Below, in pieces: positions 1-11,826 of a DNA stretch of 64,000 nt. The notes under the pieces were generated by a model, which saw nothing but the letters and a program-made list of their open reading frames with translations, searched no databases and was not told the origin of the DNA. The stretch spans positions 1,674,001 through 1,738,000 of the forward strand of contig JAQSEB010000046.1 in NCBI GenBank assembly GCA_030063045.1, read 5' to 3'. Within the stretch, counting starts at the first letter, position 1. Every line of letters starts with the position of its first letter. The stretch comes from Pratylenchus scribneri. Lineage: Eukaryota; Nematoda; Chromadorea; Rhabditida; Pratylenchidae. The position numbers and the translations under genes are program-made.

Positions 1-322
1 TGGTGAGGTAGAGAAAAGCATATTTAATGGTGCGGTAGAGAAAAGCATATTTAATGGTGAGGTAGAGAAAAGCATATTTAATGGTGAGGTAGAAAAAAGC
101 ATATTTAATGGTGAGGTAGAAAAAAGCATATTTAATGGTGAGGTAGAGAAAAGCATATTTAATGGTGAGGTAGAGAAAAGCATATTTAATAATAGTGAGG
201 TAGAAAAAAGCATATTTAATAATAGTGAGGTAGAGAAAAGCATATTTAATGGTGAGGTAGAAAAAAGCATATTTAATGGTGAGGTAGAAAAAAGCATATT
301 TAATGGTGAGGCATAGAAAAGC
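1..322. repeat. 27-bp minisatellite
   Basis: The window opens inside a tandem array whose unit is 27 bases, begin TGGTGAGGTAGA and end GCATATTTAA. About eleven and a half copies are visible, and two adjacent ones carry a 3-base insertion giving 30-base units. The last copy decays at about 313-322. The array is probably longer to the left of the window. No coding potential is seen in it. Confidence 0.95.
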
Positions 323-692
323 AATAGGATTAAATTTAATTTTAAATAATTATTTATTATAGTATGGCTGTCTAAAATTGTATATTTTAATATATAAAAT
401 AAAATTATTTTTCTCAATTTTACCAAAACATCGGATTCAGTATTTTCAATAATTTTATTTTTATGATGAGGTTATAATAAAAAAAAGGGTAAATTTTTCG
501 AAGGAAAATGCAAATTTATATATTATGTAAATGTTCATTTGAATTTTGACCCTCTTAACTCTCCATTATTTAATTAATAGAAAGAATTAAGCACCTCTTT
601 TAATGGGACAATAATTTAATTTATTATTAAAGTCAAAAGCAAAAAATTATGTACGAATCGAATTGGAATATTATTTGATATTGTCTGCCAAA
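323..692. other. AT-rich stretch, nothing recognised
   Basis: The sequence between the minisatellite and the first gene is AT-rich with short homopolymers. I see no ORF, tRNA or repeat in it. It presumably holds the promoter of the gene starting at 693. Confidence 0.5.
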
Positions 693-1232
693 ATGTTATC
701 AAATTCATTGTTGAAATTGGCCGAAATGAATGGATTGAATCCGAATAAAGCTGCAGAGGATAAATATACAGAATCTCTTGAACGATTAATGAATATAAAT
801 ATGATGACCATGAAAATGAAAGGAAATGATTATGGAGAATTTGGCAAATATTCCATTTATCGTTTCCTTGGAAAATTGAAAAATGAAAAATGGCCAAATG
901 GAACGGAGGAGGAAAGATTGGAGAAAGGGATTCACCAACTTTTGGGCGCATTCAATTCGGCAAATGAACATTGGAAAATTAGAAATTTTTGGGAAACATT
1001 GAGTAAAACATTGCAGGCACAGGGAAGTGGAGTATTTTCAAGTTATTTTCCAAAAGAAGGAAAACGAATTTTGGAATTAAATATGGAAAGGGATTTGGTC
1101 GAAATTCTTTATGAAATGGATAAAAAAGCGCAGGAATTGAAAACAGAGGAGAAAAAATTAAAAGGATTTATTATGGCGACAGCAGCAGAAACCAGCGACG
1201 GTAAAAGGAAACAGAAGAATATTATGATATAA
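693..1232 (+). CDS. uncharacterised 179-residue protein, single exon
   Basis: An open frame of 180 codons starts at the ATG at 693; the frame extends slightly upstream but only with a TTG, so 693 is the first usable start. I do not recognise the family. There is no signal peptide or membrane segment. The protein is rich in Lys, Glu, Met and Asn and looks mainly helical: an N-terminal Leu/Met-rich part, a central WP-containing segment around residues 70-80, and a charged Lys/Glu C-terminal third ending in a basic tail (GKRKQKN). It stands alone, with 1.5 kb to the next clear gene. A GACG/GTAAAA sequence near the 3' end could be a donor, so the C-terminus is less certain. Confidence 0.6.
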   Translation: MLSNSLLKLAEMNGLNPNKAAEDKYTESLERLMNINMMTMKMKGNDYGEFGKYSIYRFLGKLKNEKWPNGTEEERLEKGIHQLLGAFNSANEHWKIRNFWETLSKTLQAQGSGVFSSYFPKEGKRILELNMERDLVEILYEMDKKAQELKTEEKKLKGFIMATAAETSDGKRKQKNIMI

Positions 1233-2729
1233 TGCAATATGCATTAAAATGTAAAATTTTGTTGACATAAAACAATTATTATCATTTTTTGGTTTGTATC
1301 CTACCGTGATGAAGCGTGAATGATAAACTTATTTAAATTGAATTAAAAAAACATTAAAGTGGAGAGTAGTCCAATTTGTGTGTTAATATTGCTGTTAAGA
1401 GAAAAATCTAGCTTGAAAAGCAATTCCAATGGATTTTAATTTTATCCAATTGGTTTTACGATGATAAATTGATACATTTTTTTTTCAATATTTATTCCCA
1501 AAATTATAAACAATTAAAGAATAAAAAATATGAAATCAAATTGTTGAAAATATACAATGCATAAATTTAAAAATTTATATCTTTAATTTAGTGTATTCAT
1601 TTTAAATTTTGTTATCCTGAATCTGACCAGAATTTTGGGCTTGTTAGAAATTATAAAATTACTTTTTTTATATTTAAATATTGTAAAAATATTTTTAATT
1701 TACCCTTAAAAAAATTTTTATTTTTTGCCCTGATTTTGCTCAAAATTTTAAAATGTCTAAAAATTTGTGGTACCCAAAGTATAAATTAAACTCTCCGAAT
1801 AAAATATTTGTTAGATATTTAAAATTGGAATTCATTGTAAAATGCCCAAAAATGCCCTCCATATTCTTCAATGAAATTGAATGTGCTTTTCTATGTCATC
1901 CAAGTGAGTATGAATTGCTGGAATTCCCATGGCATAGATCATCAGTTCAACGCTGAACGCCGAAAATGCATTGGTCAAATCCACATGGCCATTTCCCTTT
2001 ATACTTTTATAATGAATTATGTTTTCCAATTGAATAATGGATTCAGCAGCCAAAAATTTCCTGTTACCCTCTTTGAGCATGCCTTCATTTTTTTTCGATT
2101 TCAAAGTAATTTTCAAATTTGTAAGATTCAACTATAAATTGGATTTATTTTTTAATTTTTTATTATTTTAAAAGTGCATTGTGAATTATATTTTTATTTT
2201 CTAATAGATGAGATTAATCATTTTAATTTCTGATAATCCTATTTGTTATTAGCCAGATATATTAGATGTGATGATAATTATTTTGCGAATCTGTGATCGA
2301 AATTAAGGTTGACCAAAGTCGGTTTCGGTTTCAAAAATCGATGCAATTTAAAATCGAAATTGGGAATTCTGGACAAAATAAACCGAGAAAAGGGGAAACC
2401 CAAAAACAGACATTTTTTAAAAACCGGATTTTGCCAAAATTCCTGTTCAAAACCGACTTTGGACAACCCTATTCAAAATATCAATTCAAAGGTTGAATGT
2501 TGTTGGCTCATTCGAATCGGTATCAGTGTGGCTAATTTACTTTAATTAATTTGTTTAAATCAAAAATTATTATACCAGTATGGGTTTAAGCAACAGTTTT
2601 CAAACCAGTTTGAGAAATTTTTTCAAATAAACCTATGCCTAAATAGACGAGTCTATAATTCTCTTGTTACCAGTCTGTCTAGGTATCTCTAGCTAATACC
2701 GAGACGGGCATTTCCCAATTCCCGTTAAA
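1233..2729. other. intergenic, AT-rich, with a degenerate repeat
   Basis: Mostly featureless AT-rich DNA. Positions about 2290-2480 hold a degenerate dispersed repeat (GGTCAAAGTCGGTTT, AAAACCG and AAACCGA motifs). A related copy lies at about 43840-43990 with the same GGTCAAAGTCGGTTT opening. A possible coding patch on the minus strand at 1868-2131 is listed separately. Confidence 0.5.
1868..2131 (-). CDS. possible exon of unknown protein
   Basis: This minus-strand open frame of about 87 codons has a protein-like composition (segment NAFSAFSVELMIYAMGIPAI, then HTHLDDIEKHI). It has no confirmed ATG-to-stop gene structure. It could be an exon of an unrecognised gene or chance; the plus strand is also open for a similar length, which argues for caution. 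No domain is recognised. Confidence 0.22.
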   Translation of the reverse strand: MNLTNLKITLKSKKNEGMLKEGNRKFLAAESIIQLENIIHYKSIKGNGHVDLTNAFSAFSVELMIYAMGIPAIHTHLDDIEKHIQFH

Positions 2730-3311
2730 CTAATCTATATTTAGCCTTAATTTTCCCTTTTTCCCCAAAAAATTTTTTACATTCAACGCGTCCAACAAGC
2801 ACTTGATCTCTTTCTCAGTCAATGCTTCGTTTACTTTTGTCAGGTAATCAACGTGCTTTGCCATTTCCTTCTCAATTTCTTTTTTATCCTTCGCAATTTC
2901 TCCTTTAGCCTTACCATGTATTGTTTGATGCAATGAAATAATACATTTTTTCATATCTGTTCCCAGTTTTTCTTTCTCCTTCTCATTCATAGTTTTCACA
3001 ATTAACTTTTTAAATTTGGGAATATCGTCGATAATCATTTTGGATAAATCCTTGAATAAAATGTTTAATTCCAATTCTGTTATTCTATTTGCTATTTTTC
3101 CCTTTATTTCATGGAATTTTGGCTCCATTTGATTGATTATATTGCAAAGTTCATTGAGGAATTGATCTTGCCCATCAACATGCCCTGAGCAATTTAAAGG
3201 TCCAGTCAATTTTTCGATCACCGTTGAATGGAAATCGTCCGCAATTTTCTTATCTTTTGCAAGCACTTGCAGCTCTTGAAAAGTTAGCCAATATATTTTT
3301 TGAGAAGACAT
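2730..3311 (-). CDS. uncharacterised 193-residue helical protein, single exon
   Basis: An intact frame from the ATG at 3311 (MSSQKIYWLTFQELQ) to a TAG at 2730-2732. The frame can be extended two codons upstream to a TTG, but the ATG is the natural start. No signal peptide is seen. The sequence is amphipathic and rich in Lys, Ile and Glu with few prolines, suggesting an all-helical or coiled fold; two cysteines lie near residues 43-60 and two more at about 125 and 173. Family not recognised. It is not obviously related to the gene at 693. The neighbouring region 3312-3919 is AT-rich and appears empty. Confidence 0.6.
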   Translation of the reverse strand: MSSQKIYWLTFQELQVLAKDKKIADDFHSTVIEKLTGPLNCSGHVDGQDQFLNELCNIINQMEPKFHEIKGKIANRITELELNILFKDLSKMIIDDIPKFKKLIVKTMNEKEKEKLGTDMKKCIISLHQTIHGKAKGEIAKDKKEIEKEMAKHVDYLTKVNEALTEKEIKCLLDALNVKNFLGKKGKLRLNID

Positions 3312-3919
3312 TTTCAAATTTTAATTTTTATTCAATTAATATAAAGTAATATTTTAAAGCTCAAATAAATATTATATAAATAATTGACACAAATAATGAA
3401 CTAAAAATTTTGCCCAAAAATTTGTCATGAATCTATGCAAATTTTATTACTGTAAATTCTCTTTTAATATCCCAATCTCTAATAATTCCCCTTGGACTTT
3501 GAGGACTAATAGCTCTTATTTTTCTTTGTTCCATAAAAGCTGTATAAAATCTGTTATAATTTGTTCAAAAATGTACACAAATTAAGAGTTAGACCCCCAA
3601 TTTTCCCAATTTTTTGGACCTCGAAAAATAATTCCCCATGGGGTATTAAAAGAATATTTACGGTATATATTCTTCGTTAAACTAATAAAAAAATTTGTAT
3701 TTTTCTTATAATTATTTTATGGATAGCATGGCAATGGCCAATTAATTTATTCATAAATTTTCATGCCAAAAAATCGTCATTAATTTGGCCAACTTAAATT
3801 CCTTTTTTAAATGATATCCTAATTGAGATTACTATTCTATTTAACTGTACTCTGTACATCATTTAGCCTATAAGTCTTATATGAAATTTGTGAATAAATT
3901 AAAACTTTTTATTCTTATT

Positions 3920-4060
3920 TCAGTCGAAAAATCTCTCAAGGATTGAATGAATTATTAAAATAATTTTTAAATAATTTATTATGCCTTCGAGTTTTTTATC
4001 TGCTTGCACTTGATATGCCACAAAAATGGACAGTAAAATTAGTTGAAAAACGGAATTCAT
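3920..4060 (-). CDS. small secreted-protein ORF or first exon with signal peptide
   Basis: Starting at the ATG at 4060 the frame reads MNSVFQLILLSIFVAYQVQA, a textbook secretory signal with a likely cut after QVQA, followed by DKKLEG and a hydrophobic tail, stopping at 3920-3922 (46 residues). The signal peptide is convincing; the rest may instead be read-through into an intron, since no clear GT donor follows DKKLEG. A TATTTAA box lies about 80 bases upstream on the same strand. It could be the first exon of a secreted protein whose remaining exons are lost or unseen. Confidence 0.4.
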   Translation of the reverse strand: MNSVFQLILLSIFVAYQVQADKKLEGIINYLKIILIIHSILERFFD

Positions 4061-5555
4061 TTTTGAATTTAATTGGAATGAGTTTTTCAGTGGATTGGAA
4101 TGGTGAATGAAATTTGAATGAAAATATTCCAAAATGGCCTGGCTTAAATACTCCCAGAAAATCTATTTTGATTCAAAAGGGCAAATTGCCGCGCACCCCT
4201 CTCTTCCATAGACTTTCAAACAAACAAGTCTGGACATACGAAAATTTGGCCACAACAACAATTTCTTGGCCATTAAAGAGTGGAGAGTCTCAAGACTGTG
4301 CCATCATTTTGTTTGGATTTTTTGGATGTTTGGATAGATTCAAAAATATTTTTTTATCAAGGAATTTATTTTCTTGAAAATGCACTTTTCCGAGGCTTTT
4401 CTTGTAAATTGGATCACCAAATGCACTTTTTTGTTTTTGTTTATTTATTAAAATCAAATAATATTATTTTTTGTCTGCCTTTTCAAAGTATGATCATTTG
4501 TTTGTGGTGAAATCTTAAGAATCATAAATCTAAATATTAGCCATTTTCAATTAAGTTAATTGGTCTAGGAAAATCCAATGGTTAACATTGAATGAATATA
4601 TGTTACGGTTAATTCTGGGAATTAGCTAATTCTCATGAATTAGCTAGGGCCTGCTGGGCTAGTTAATAATGTGAATCTCGGTTTCTAGGCGTCATCATTC
4701 TCGAGAGTAGGCTCATTCGACTCGTCCTTGTCGATTTACTATATGAAATTTCAATTTCAAAAAAGTATGAGTTTGTTTAGTAATACTTTTGCTAGATTTT
4801 TAATATTTATTGTTGTTTTTTTTTGTTTTGTTATTAAAAATATTATCGATTTTTGAGAAGCACCGATGTGGACAAAACACGCTGCAGAAGTACCTACGTG
4901 GTAATTTTTTCGAAACTACAAATTTTCTTAAAAATATTCAATATGGCAATTTGAAATATAATTTCTTTTATCAAAAAAAATTTGCGGTTATTCATCAAAA
5001 ATCCAAATTCTAAGAAATTCTTTTCAATTCCAACAAATATTCCTCTGTTAGAAACAAAGTGCAAGATTTGATTGAAAGTAAATATTATTTAGAATTTAAT
5101 ATTCCGTCTGAGAAATAAAATGCTCATCAAGATATCAGCGATGAAATTTAATTAAATGTTTGTTCCACAATCAAATGGGAAGATAATTAATATGGTTTAG
5201 TTTTTCTTCGTCCTTGTTTACCTTGCTTTATTGTGACTATAATGTAATTAAATTATAATTGCTTCTCAGAGTCTTCAGCAAAAAATTTACTTGACAATCA
5301 AATTGAATAAAAATGGAAATTATTGCTTTAATATGACCAATAAGAATAATTTATTCAATAATTTGAATTTCATTGACATCCGATAATTCACAATGTAAAA
5401 AATTTTAACAAAAAATTGGAAAATCTTTTTCTCAATCAGACATAAAAGAATCCAAGGATACCTTAATTCTTTTTTCCTCATAATACACTTTCTTATTAGA
5501 GATGATAAAAAATAGGTAGTATTGAATTCGTAAATATTCAGGGATGCCATCTCCA
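4061..5555. other. intergenic; part duplicated near 10 kb
   Basis: No gene is recognised. About 4290-4530 is a diverged duplicate of about 9975-10200: both carry the succession TTGGATAGATTCAAA / TTGGATAAATTCAAA, GAAAATGCAC, AAATAATATTATT, TTTTCAAAGTA and GTTTGTGG. The rest is AT-rich and featureless. Confidence 0.5.
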
Positions 5556-6255
5556 AAATGCAAAACCCCGGCATTCGTGTCTAAAAACCCGGCAAAACCC
5601 CGGCAAAAATTTTCAAACCCCGGTAAAAACCCGGCATCTTTTAAAGCGTGTTAAAATGCAATTTAAAAGCTTGTAAAAATTTTCTACTTCAGATTTATAT
5701 TTTTAATTGACTTTTTGAGCACATTTTTAATTGACTTTTTGAGCATGTGCGTTACGAAATAAAGATATCATAAGCTTTAAAAATCGGTCTGCCGTCAAAA
5801 AGTTTAGCCAGAAAAAGCCGCGAAGGAAGGAAAAAATTAGCTAAAAATGGCCCTGATAGGGAGAAAAAGTAGCTAAAAATGGGCCCTGATAGGGAGAAAA
5901 AGTAGCGAAAAATGGCCCTGATAGGGAGAAAAAGTAGCTAAAAATGGGCCCTGATTGGAAGAAAAATTAGCTAAAAATGGCCGCGCACCGAAAAATTAAA
6001 ACCAAAAATGGCCGCGCAGCGAAAAATTAGACCAAAAAATGGCCGAGCAGCGAAAAATTAGACCCAAAAATGGCTGCGCAGCGAAAAATTAGACCAAAAA
6101 ATGGCCGCGCAGCGAAAAAAATTTAGCTAAAAATTTAAAAACCCGGCAAAAACACGGCAAATTATGAAAACCCCGGCAAAAACCCGGCATTCCCAAAACC
6201 CCGGCAAAACCCCGGCCCGGACATCAAAAACCCGGGAAATGCCGGGTAATATTTG
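5556..6255. repeat. compound repeat block with CCCGGCAAAA borders
   Basis: Both ends are built from AACCCCGGCAAAA-type units (5565-5640 and 6130-6245). Between them are tandem copies of roughly 35-38 bases, of which the first group carries CCCTGATAGGGAGAAAAA and AGCTAAAAATGG and the second AATGGCCGCGCAGCGAAAAA. This patch is much more GC-rich than its surroundings. It resembles a mini- or satellite-type insertion, and no coding function is seen. Confidence 0.8.
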
Positions 6256-6685
6256 CAAATCCTCTAAATCAAAATAATTGGGCCAAGTAACAATCGTCAT
6301 TTTTTCTTTGGAAATGATGAACTATTATTCATTCTAATTCAAATAATTAGATGAGAAAATTGAGACTAAACGAGCCAAATGCCATATGATGATCGTTACG
6401 TGAATACTTATTAAATTGCCAACATTGGAGCATATTCGAATTACAAGAACATTATTTAAATAATTATATGTATGCGGGGTGCCTATTAAGGATTTTTAAT
6501 TTTAAATAATTTATCTTTACTTTCTTCTTCTTATGTCATTCTTTCTCTAATAGATAATAATAAAAAAGAAATTATTATTTTTTCTACTTTTTTATAGTCA
6601 TATTTGTTTTATCTTCTGAATAAGGAAAGCAATATTAGATTACATATATGAAAATAATAAATATCCAAAAACTTAAGATATATAA

Positions 6686-9602
6686 ATGATTGATGCGAGA
6701 AATTTGTCTACCGAATATCCTCCTGAATGGATGCCCAATTGTATTGCAATAGAATCATTATTATTGAATAAGTCAATTGAGATTGTTTTCCTTTTACTTG
6801 TCATCATACAATCACTAATTCTGATTGGCATTGGGACATTGGTTTATCAATATATCCGGTGCAAAATTGTGCTACACGGAAATTTATTTGTAAGTTTTAA
6901 ACAGTACCCGTGTTCATCTCAAAATTTCTTTATTTATCAAATTAAGTATTTTGAATAGAAATTAATATTAATTCAAAATTCCATAGCTTAATTATATTAA
7001 AAAAAATAATAAAATAAATAGATGATCAATTTTGTATTTTTAATATTTTTTTTCTCTTAATAATCTGTAAAAACACAATTCAATTATTCAGATATTGTTC
7101 GCCAATATCATATTTCTTTACTTCCTCTATGCATTTGCTTATTTCATGCAATTCATCAGATATGGTGTAAGTAAAAAAATATTTTGGAAAAATTAACAAT
7201 TGTAATATTTCTATTGAATTTTAGTTTTTATTATTTACTTATACGCATCCATGCCAAATGCTAACGCCCAATTGGCTAGTTATTCTAATTCTTGGTCCTT
7301 ATTATATATATTTATGCGCATTTCCTGCTTTTCATTTATTCATTATGATCGAACGATTCCGGGCAATGTTTTTGGCAGAAAAATATGAACTAGAAGGAAA
7401 TAAGTTTGGCATCAAAATTTCGATCGTTATTGTATGTTTTTATTTGATATATTAATATAATTTATTCAAATGGTTGGCCGACATTTACGGACCCGACAAT
7501 TGCGGACGAAATGGTCTGGTGCCGAAGGTGGTAAAGCTGGACTGGCATAGTTTATAGCATATTATTAGGCATAAAATTAGCTACAAAATGACATAAAAAG
7601 CTTTGACCAATATTGAATATTTACCCGAGTTCTGGCCAAAAAACCATTGATTTAATTAAAATTGCGATTTTGATGGTTTTTGGCCATAACTCGGTGAATA
7701 TTCAACATAAACGAAAACTTTTGATGATATTTTGTATCTAATTTTATGCTTAATAATATGCCATAAACAATTCCACCATAGCTTCACCACCTTCGGCTCA
7801 ATACCGTTTCGTCCGCGAGTGTCGGGTCCGCAAGTGTCGCAGTACGTATTTAAATATCTCAAAAATCAATTTGAAATTATTTTTTTTATTAATATTCATT
7901 TATAAATGAGATTACTAAAACTTTTTAAGAAAATTATTGATTAAAAGAAATAAAATCAAAGAGATTAATTTTCACAGTGGCTTATTACTATCTTCTATGT
8001 GGCCTTTATAATTTTATCTGCTTTTGCCGATACCGAGCTATTCATTTATCCACAAGGATTGATGTCATTAACAAGCAAGTATAGTGGCCAAGTGACTCTT
8101 TGTGTGACAATTGCAGTGTTGCCCATTGTTCTGCTGACCGCATTTTTTGATTGGCGAATAACAATTATGAATAGAGAAGTGAAAAAGTGAGTAAATTAAT
8201 ATTGATTGAAAGGAAAGCTATTTACTATTTACGATGAGAATCTTATAATTTACACATCCTCTCATCATAGATCATACTTTTAAGAAATTGTTAATCCCAT
8301 ATAATTCTTTTTATTTAAGAAATAATTTTATTTTTTTTTTTTAATTATTATTAATACCACTTCAATTTTTCAAAATATTTAAAATTTCGAAAATTATTCG
8401 AAAAACAATTATATAATATATAATACATTTCGACTTTCTCATACAAAAACTTGGCTTTTTTGCTACACTATAATATTTCTTTCATTTTTAAGAAATTTCC
8501 AATACCAATTTGGGCATTACAGTCTGAGCCGACACTATCAATTAAATGAAAATGAATTGACAATGCGCTTGATTCTGCCCTTGGACATCTCCTATGCCTG
8601 TCTATATTCCATCAATTTAGCAGTGGTTATTGTATTACGCGCATATAAATCAAATATTTCCTTGAATGACTACGTATTTTACTACTATTTTATAATTATG
8701 GTAAATATAAATATATGTTGAAAATCAGAGATTGATAGACATGAGTTTTTCATAATTCGACTCGGCAAAGAGTCGACATGGGGTCGGCATTCGGCATGTA
8801 GTCATGTCGAATCGAGGACGACTCCGATATCCTATATCCAAATCTTGAGGGATTTCCTCGACATTTTCCTCAATATCCAGTAATAATACGAGATACGACA
8901 TTATTTAGGCCAGTTGGCGACCACTGTACGCGGGCCCGGGCTCCGGTGCTGGGGCGGAACTGGGGTTGAAATTCTGAAAAGCCAGGGATCGGTACCGGGG
9001 GCTGGGGCCGAATTTTTTTAGGCTGGGGCCGACTCCGAGGCCGGAGGGAAAAAACTTAAAAATTGTATCTTTGGAATCTTTTTTGGACAATTTTTTTCTA
9101 TAGAGCCCTATTTTTATCAAATTTTTCTCTATGAGCCTTTTTCTAGTCACATTTTTCTTTGTGGAACAATTTATAATAATAAAATTTTTCCTTGTGATGA
9201 AATTTTTTAGTAATTTTTCAATTAAATCTTTAAAAATTTTGTTCTGAGGCTGGGAGCCCAGTAGTAAGCTCCGAGGCTTGGGCCAAAATTATCCGACGCG
9301 CAACACTGTTGGGCATGTAGAACGCTGGTTTCCCTTTCCATTCTTTGTCTTTTGATGATCTCTTCCTGACAATATATTAATTGCTTAAATAGGATATTAT
9401 TGTTCAATTTTACTTATAATTTTTTTTACTTTAGTTCTCCTTTATCTATATTGCTGCCGCCATCATGGTCTATATTCGATTTGTGCGCTATGTGAGTCAA
9501 AAACGCCAACATCAAAAAGGAATGAAAGTGAACAAAATATTGCCAAATCAAAGTGATGAAATGAATATTTATTTTAGGCAATTGAATGCGCAATGGTCCT
9601 AA
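6686..9602 (+). CDS. Sra/Srab-type serpentine chemoreceptor (7TM GPCR), complete
   Basis: Six exons join in phase into 346 residues: 6686-6889, 7092-7166, 7225-7431, 7978-8186, 8523-8700 and 9435-9602 (stop TAA). The start is the first ATG (MIDARNLSTEYPPEW). Seven hydrophobic segments are visible; the first follows IEIVFLLLVIIQSL and a short extracellular N-terminus carries NLS and NKS glycosylation sequons. Family markers are the ERFRA motif after the third helix, the LSRHYQLNENELTMRLILP segment after the fifth, and a C-terminal YFRQLNAQW, all typical of nematode Sra/Srab receptors, which sense environmental chemicals in sensory neurons. Intron 3 carries a foldback transposon (7472-7847) and intron 5 a GC-rich repeat, but the coding frame is undamaged. 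The subfamily (Sra or Srab) is inference; receptor identity is secure. Confidence 0.88.
7472..7847. mobile_element. foldback element (TTGCGGA-end family), copy 1
   Basis: An inverted-repeat element within intron 3 of the chemoreceptor. The left end reads CCGACATTTACGGACC and the right end, reversed, CGACACTTGCGGACC. The interior folds back on itself: GGTGGTAAAG near 7528 faces CTTCACCACC near 7785, and GGCATAAAATTAGCTA faces its complement. It is flanked by ATTCAAAT (7464-7471) and ATTTAAAT (7848-7855), a target-site duplication matching at 7 of 8 bases. No transposase is encoded. Confidence 0.75.
8745..9310. repeat. GC-rich degenerate repeat in receptor intron
   Basis: The fifth intron of the chemoreceptor contains a block unlike its surroundings: GGTCGGCAT / GAGTCGACATGG units at 8760-8830, then GGGGCTGGGGCCG-type units at 8925-9050 and GAGGCTGGGAGCCCAG at 9244-9260. 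The composition shift suggests an inserted repeat. No ORF of known type is present. Confidence 0.6.
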
Positions 9603-11826
9603 ACTTTTTAATATATAGTAAAAGGAAATATATTTTGCTTGTGTTAATTCAAAATTCAAATATTTAATTGTATAAAAAATAAATTTTGATGGATTCAATT
9701 AAACATTTTATAAAATAAATTTATCTATAAAAACATAAAAATTCGATACATACTTTTTTCATTTTTTATCTTAATGACCTTCATTTATTCAATGACAAAT
9801 CTATTCTTTGAGAATTATTATTTTGGTTAAAATTGACACAATAGTTTCGAGCAAAGTGACAAGCGCGAATTTTTTATTCTAATACATTCATTCAAATAAT
9901 AATCCTTATTCTATTCTCCAAATTTTTTTGCCCTTTGGTTTTTATTCAATGAGTGTCAAAATAATTGGATGGCTGGGAATAACATTTCACTTCATTTGGG
10001 TTTTTTTGCATTTGGATAAATTCAAACAATTTTTTTAGGGAATTTGGTTCTCCGAAAATGCACTAATTTTCATTGAAATTCGGTCAGCAGATGTACTTTT
10101 TGTTTATTTATTAAAAGCAAATAATATTATTGTTCTTCGTCTGGCTTTTCAAAGTAAGATCTTTTGTTTGTGGCCAAATCTTACGAATTAGAAATGCAAA
10201 ATATTAATTTTTTTGAATCAAAAATAAGATCAAATTAAGATAAATTTTAATTTATTTTTTTCCAACTTGTTTGTGATTATTCTGTGATTTTTTAAGTTGG
10301 TTGAGATGGTGATAATTCAAACTTGAAAGTGTGTATTAATTTACAAAAAAAAAATTGTCCATAAAAATCATCTTGGCCCTTTCTCGGAGCTTATCAGTGG
10401 GTTCACTCTGGGGGGGGGGGGGGGCAGGGACGAAAAAGTGGCCAGTGACAAAAAATGGCCCATAACAAAAAGTGGACAGGGACGAAAAAAGGACAGGGAC
10501 GAATAGTGGCCGGAATCTAGTAGCAGTTTTTTTACCCATTTTCCGCAATATTAAGATTTTTACCTGGTTAAATTGTTAAAATATTCCAAAAAGCTTAATA
10601 ACAATTATAAAACATTGTTATGGGAATTAAAAATATGTATAGGCTCATCAGCAAAATATCCCCTCCACTCCAATATAGGATTTTTCTATTTGTTATAGCA
10701 TTAAGAAAATTTTCTTTTTTACACACAAATTTGACGAAAAGAATTTTTTTAAATTAATGAACAATTGTCTAGATTCTTTCTATTGATAATTGTGATTTGA
10801 AAGAATGAAATAAATGGGCCTTATCGGCAACTGTTTGATGCATTTGTTGTTGATTAGTGTAAATTTTGTTTTGCCCAACGAGTCATTTGCTAAAAGTGCT
10901 ACTAGCGACTTATTTTTAATGAGTTGGGCCCTTATTTTTAGTACAATTACTTTCCTCCTCCCTCCCCCTATCCCCAATCAACGAAAATAAGTCAATTTCC
11001 AATGGCCAATTGGCCCATTTCCCCTTTTCATATCTCCTCTACCTTTCGCTTTATTAGTTTGTGCCATGCGTCGTACCATCCTTCTTTCCCATCTCGAGTC
11101 TCGACCAAACTTTGTTTACCCTTTTCCGGCCCAAATCTTTATTCGACAGATTCCATTCTGCGAAAAATTCATTTAAGATATAGTTTCGCTCCAAAATGCT
11201 GTACAATTATTAAACTGGCTTGGATAACAAAAAATTAAAAAATTTTTAAGTTTTTGTCGGATTTAATTTTCTATTGAAAAATTCCTTAATTTTTTCAAAA
11301 TATTATATTTTTACTTTCATTTAGTATATTGCACCCTTTACGAATTCTTCTTCCAACTTTTAGTTAGAATTTTTTGTCATCCACATCCCACCACCATTGG
11401 CCCAATCAATATATTTTATTCGATGAGAAAAAAGACACATGACTCCATCCTCCATCCAATGCAATTCCACTATTTTTGAGTTGTCTATGCCTTTGTTCAT
11501 TTCGCTTTTATATTATATTTTTACTTTCGCATTGCCTCCTCCATCCCATGACCGACCAATTTTTTGGAAGTTATCATCATTTATTTTACAACAAAAACAA
11601 TGAATTTGTCTTAAATTTTTTCATGTCAAAAATTGATATTTTTAAGCTAAAATGTGGCCAAATTGGCTGCATTTTAAGATCTATTCTGCCTAAACTCTAG
11701 CTCTTTCCCAAATGGAAGCTTATTAAATCCTAACATTGTTTATGACCAGCAGGATTTTTTAAATTGTTCTTTTTTTGCCTTATCATTTGTTACATAGGCC
11801 AAACTAATAAAATACATTTGCAAGGG
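9603..11826. other. non-coding, repeat-rich
   Basis: No gene is recognised. About 9975-10200 duplicates 4290-4530. At 10412-10425 there is a G homopolymer of fourteen bases followed by tandem short units (AGTGG-CAGGGACGAAAA, 10430-10510). The remainder is AT-rich or pyrimidine-rich, with only short open frames that do not look like protein. Confidence 0.5.

Noticed and set aside
1..322. Possible CRISPR-like array because of regular spacing
   Set aside because: The units are contiguous with no unique spacers; it is a minisatellite in eukaryotic DNA.
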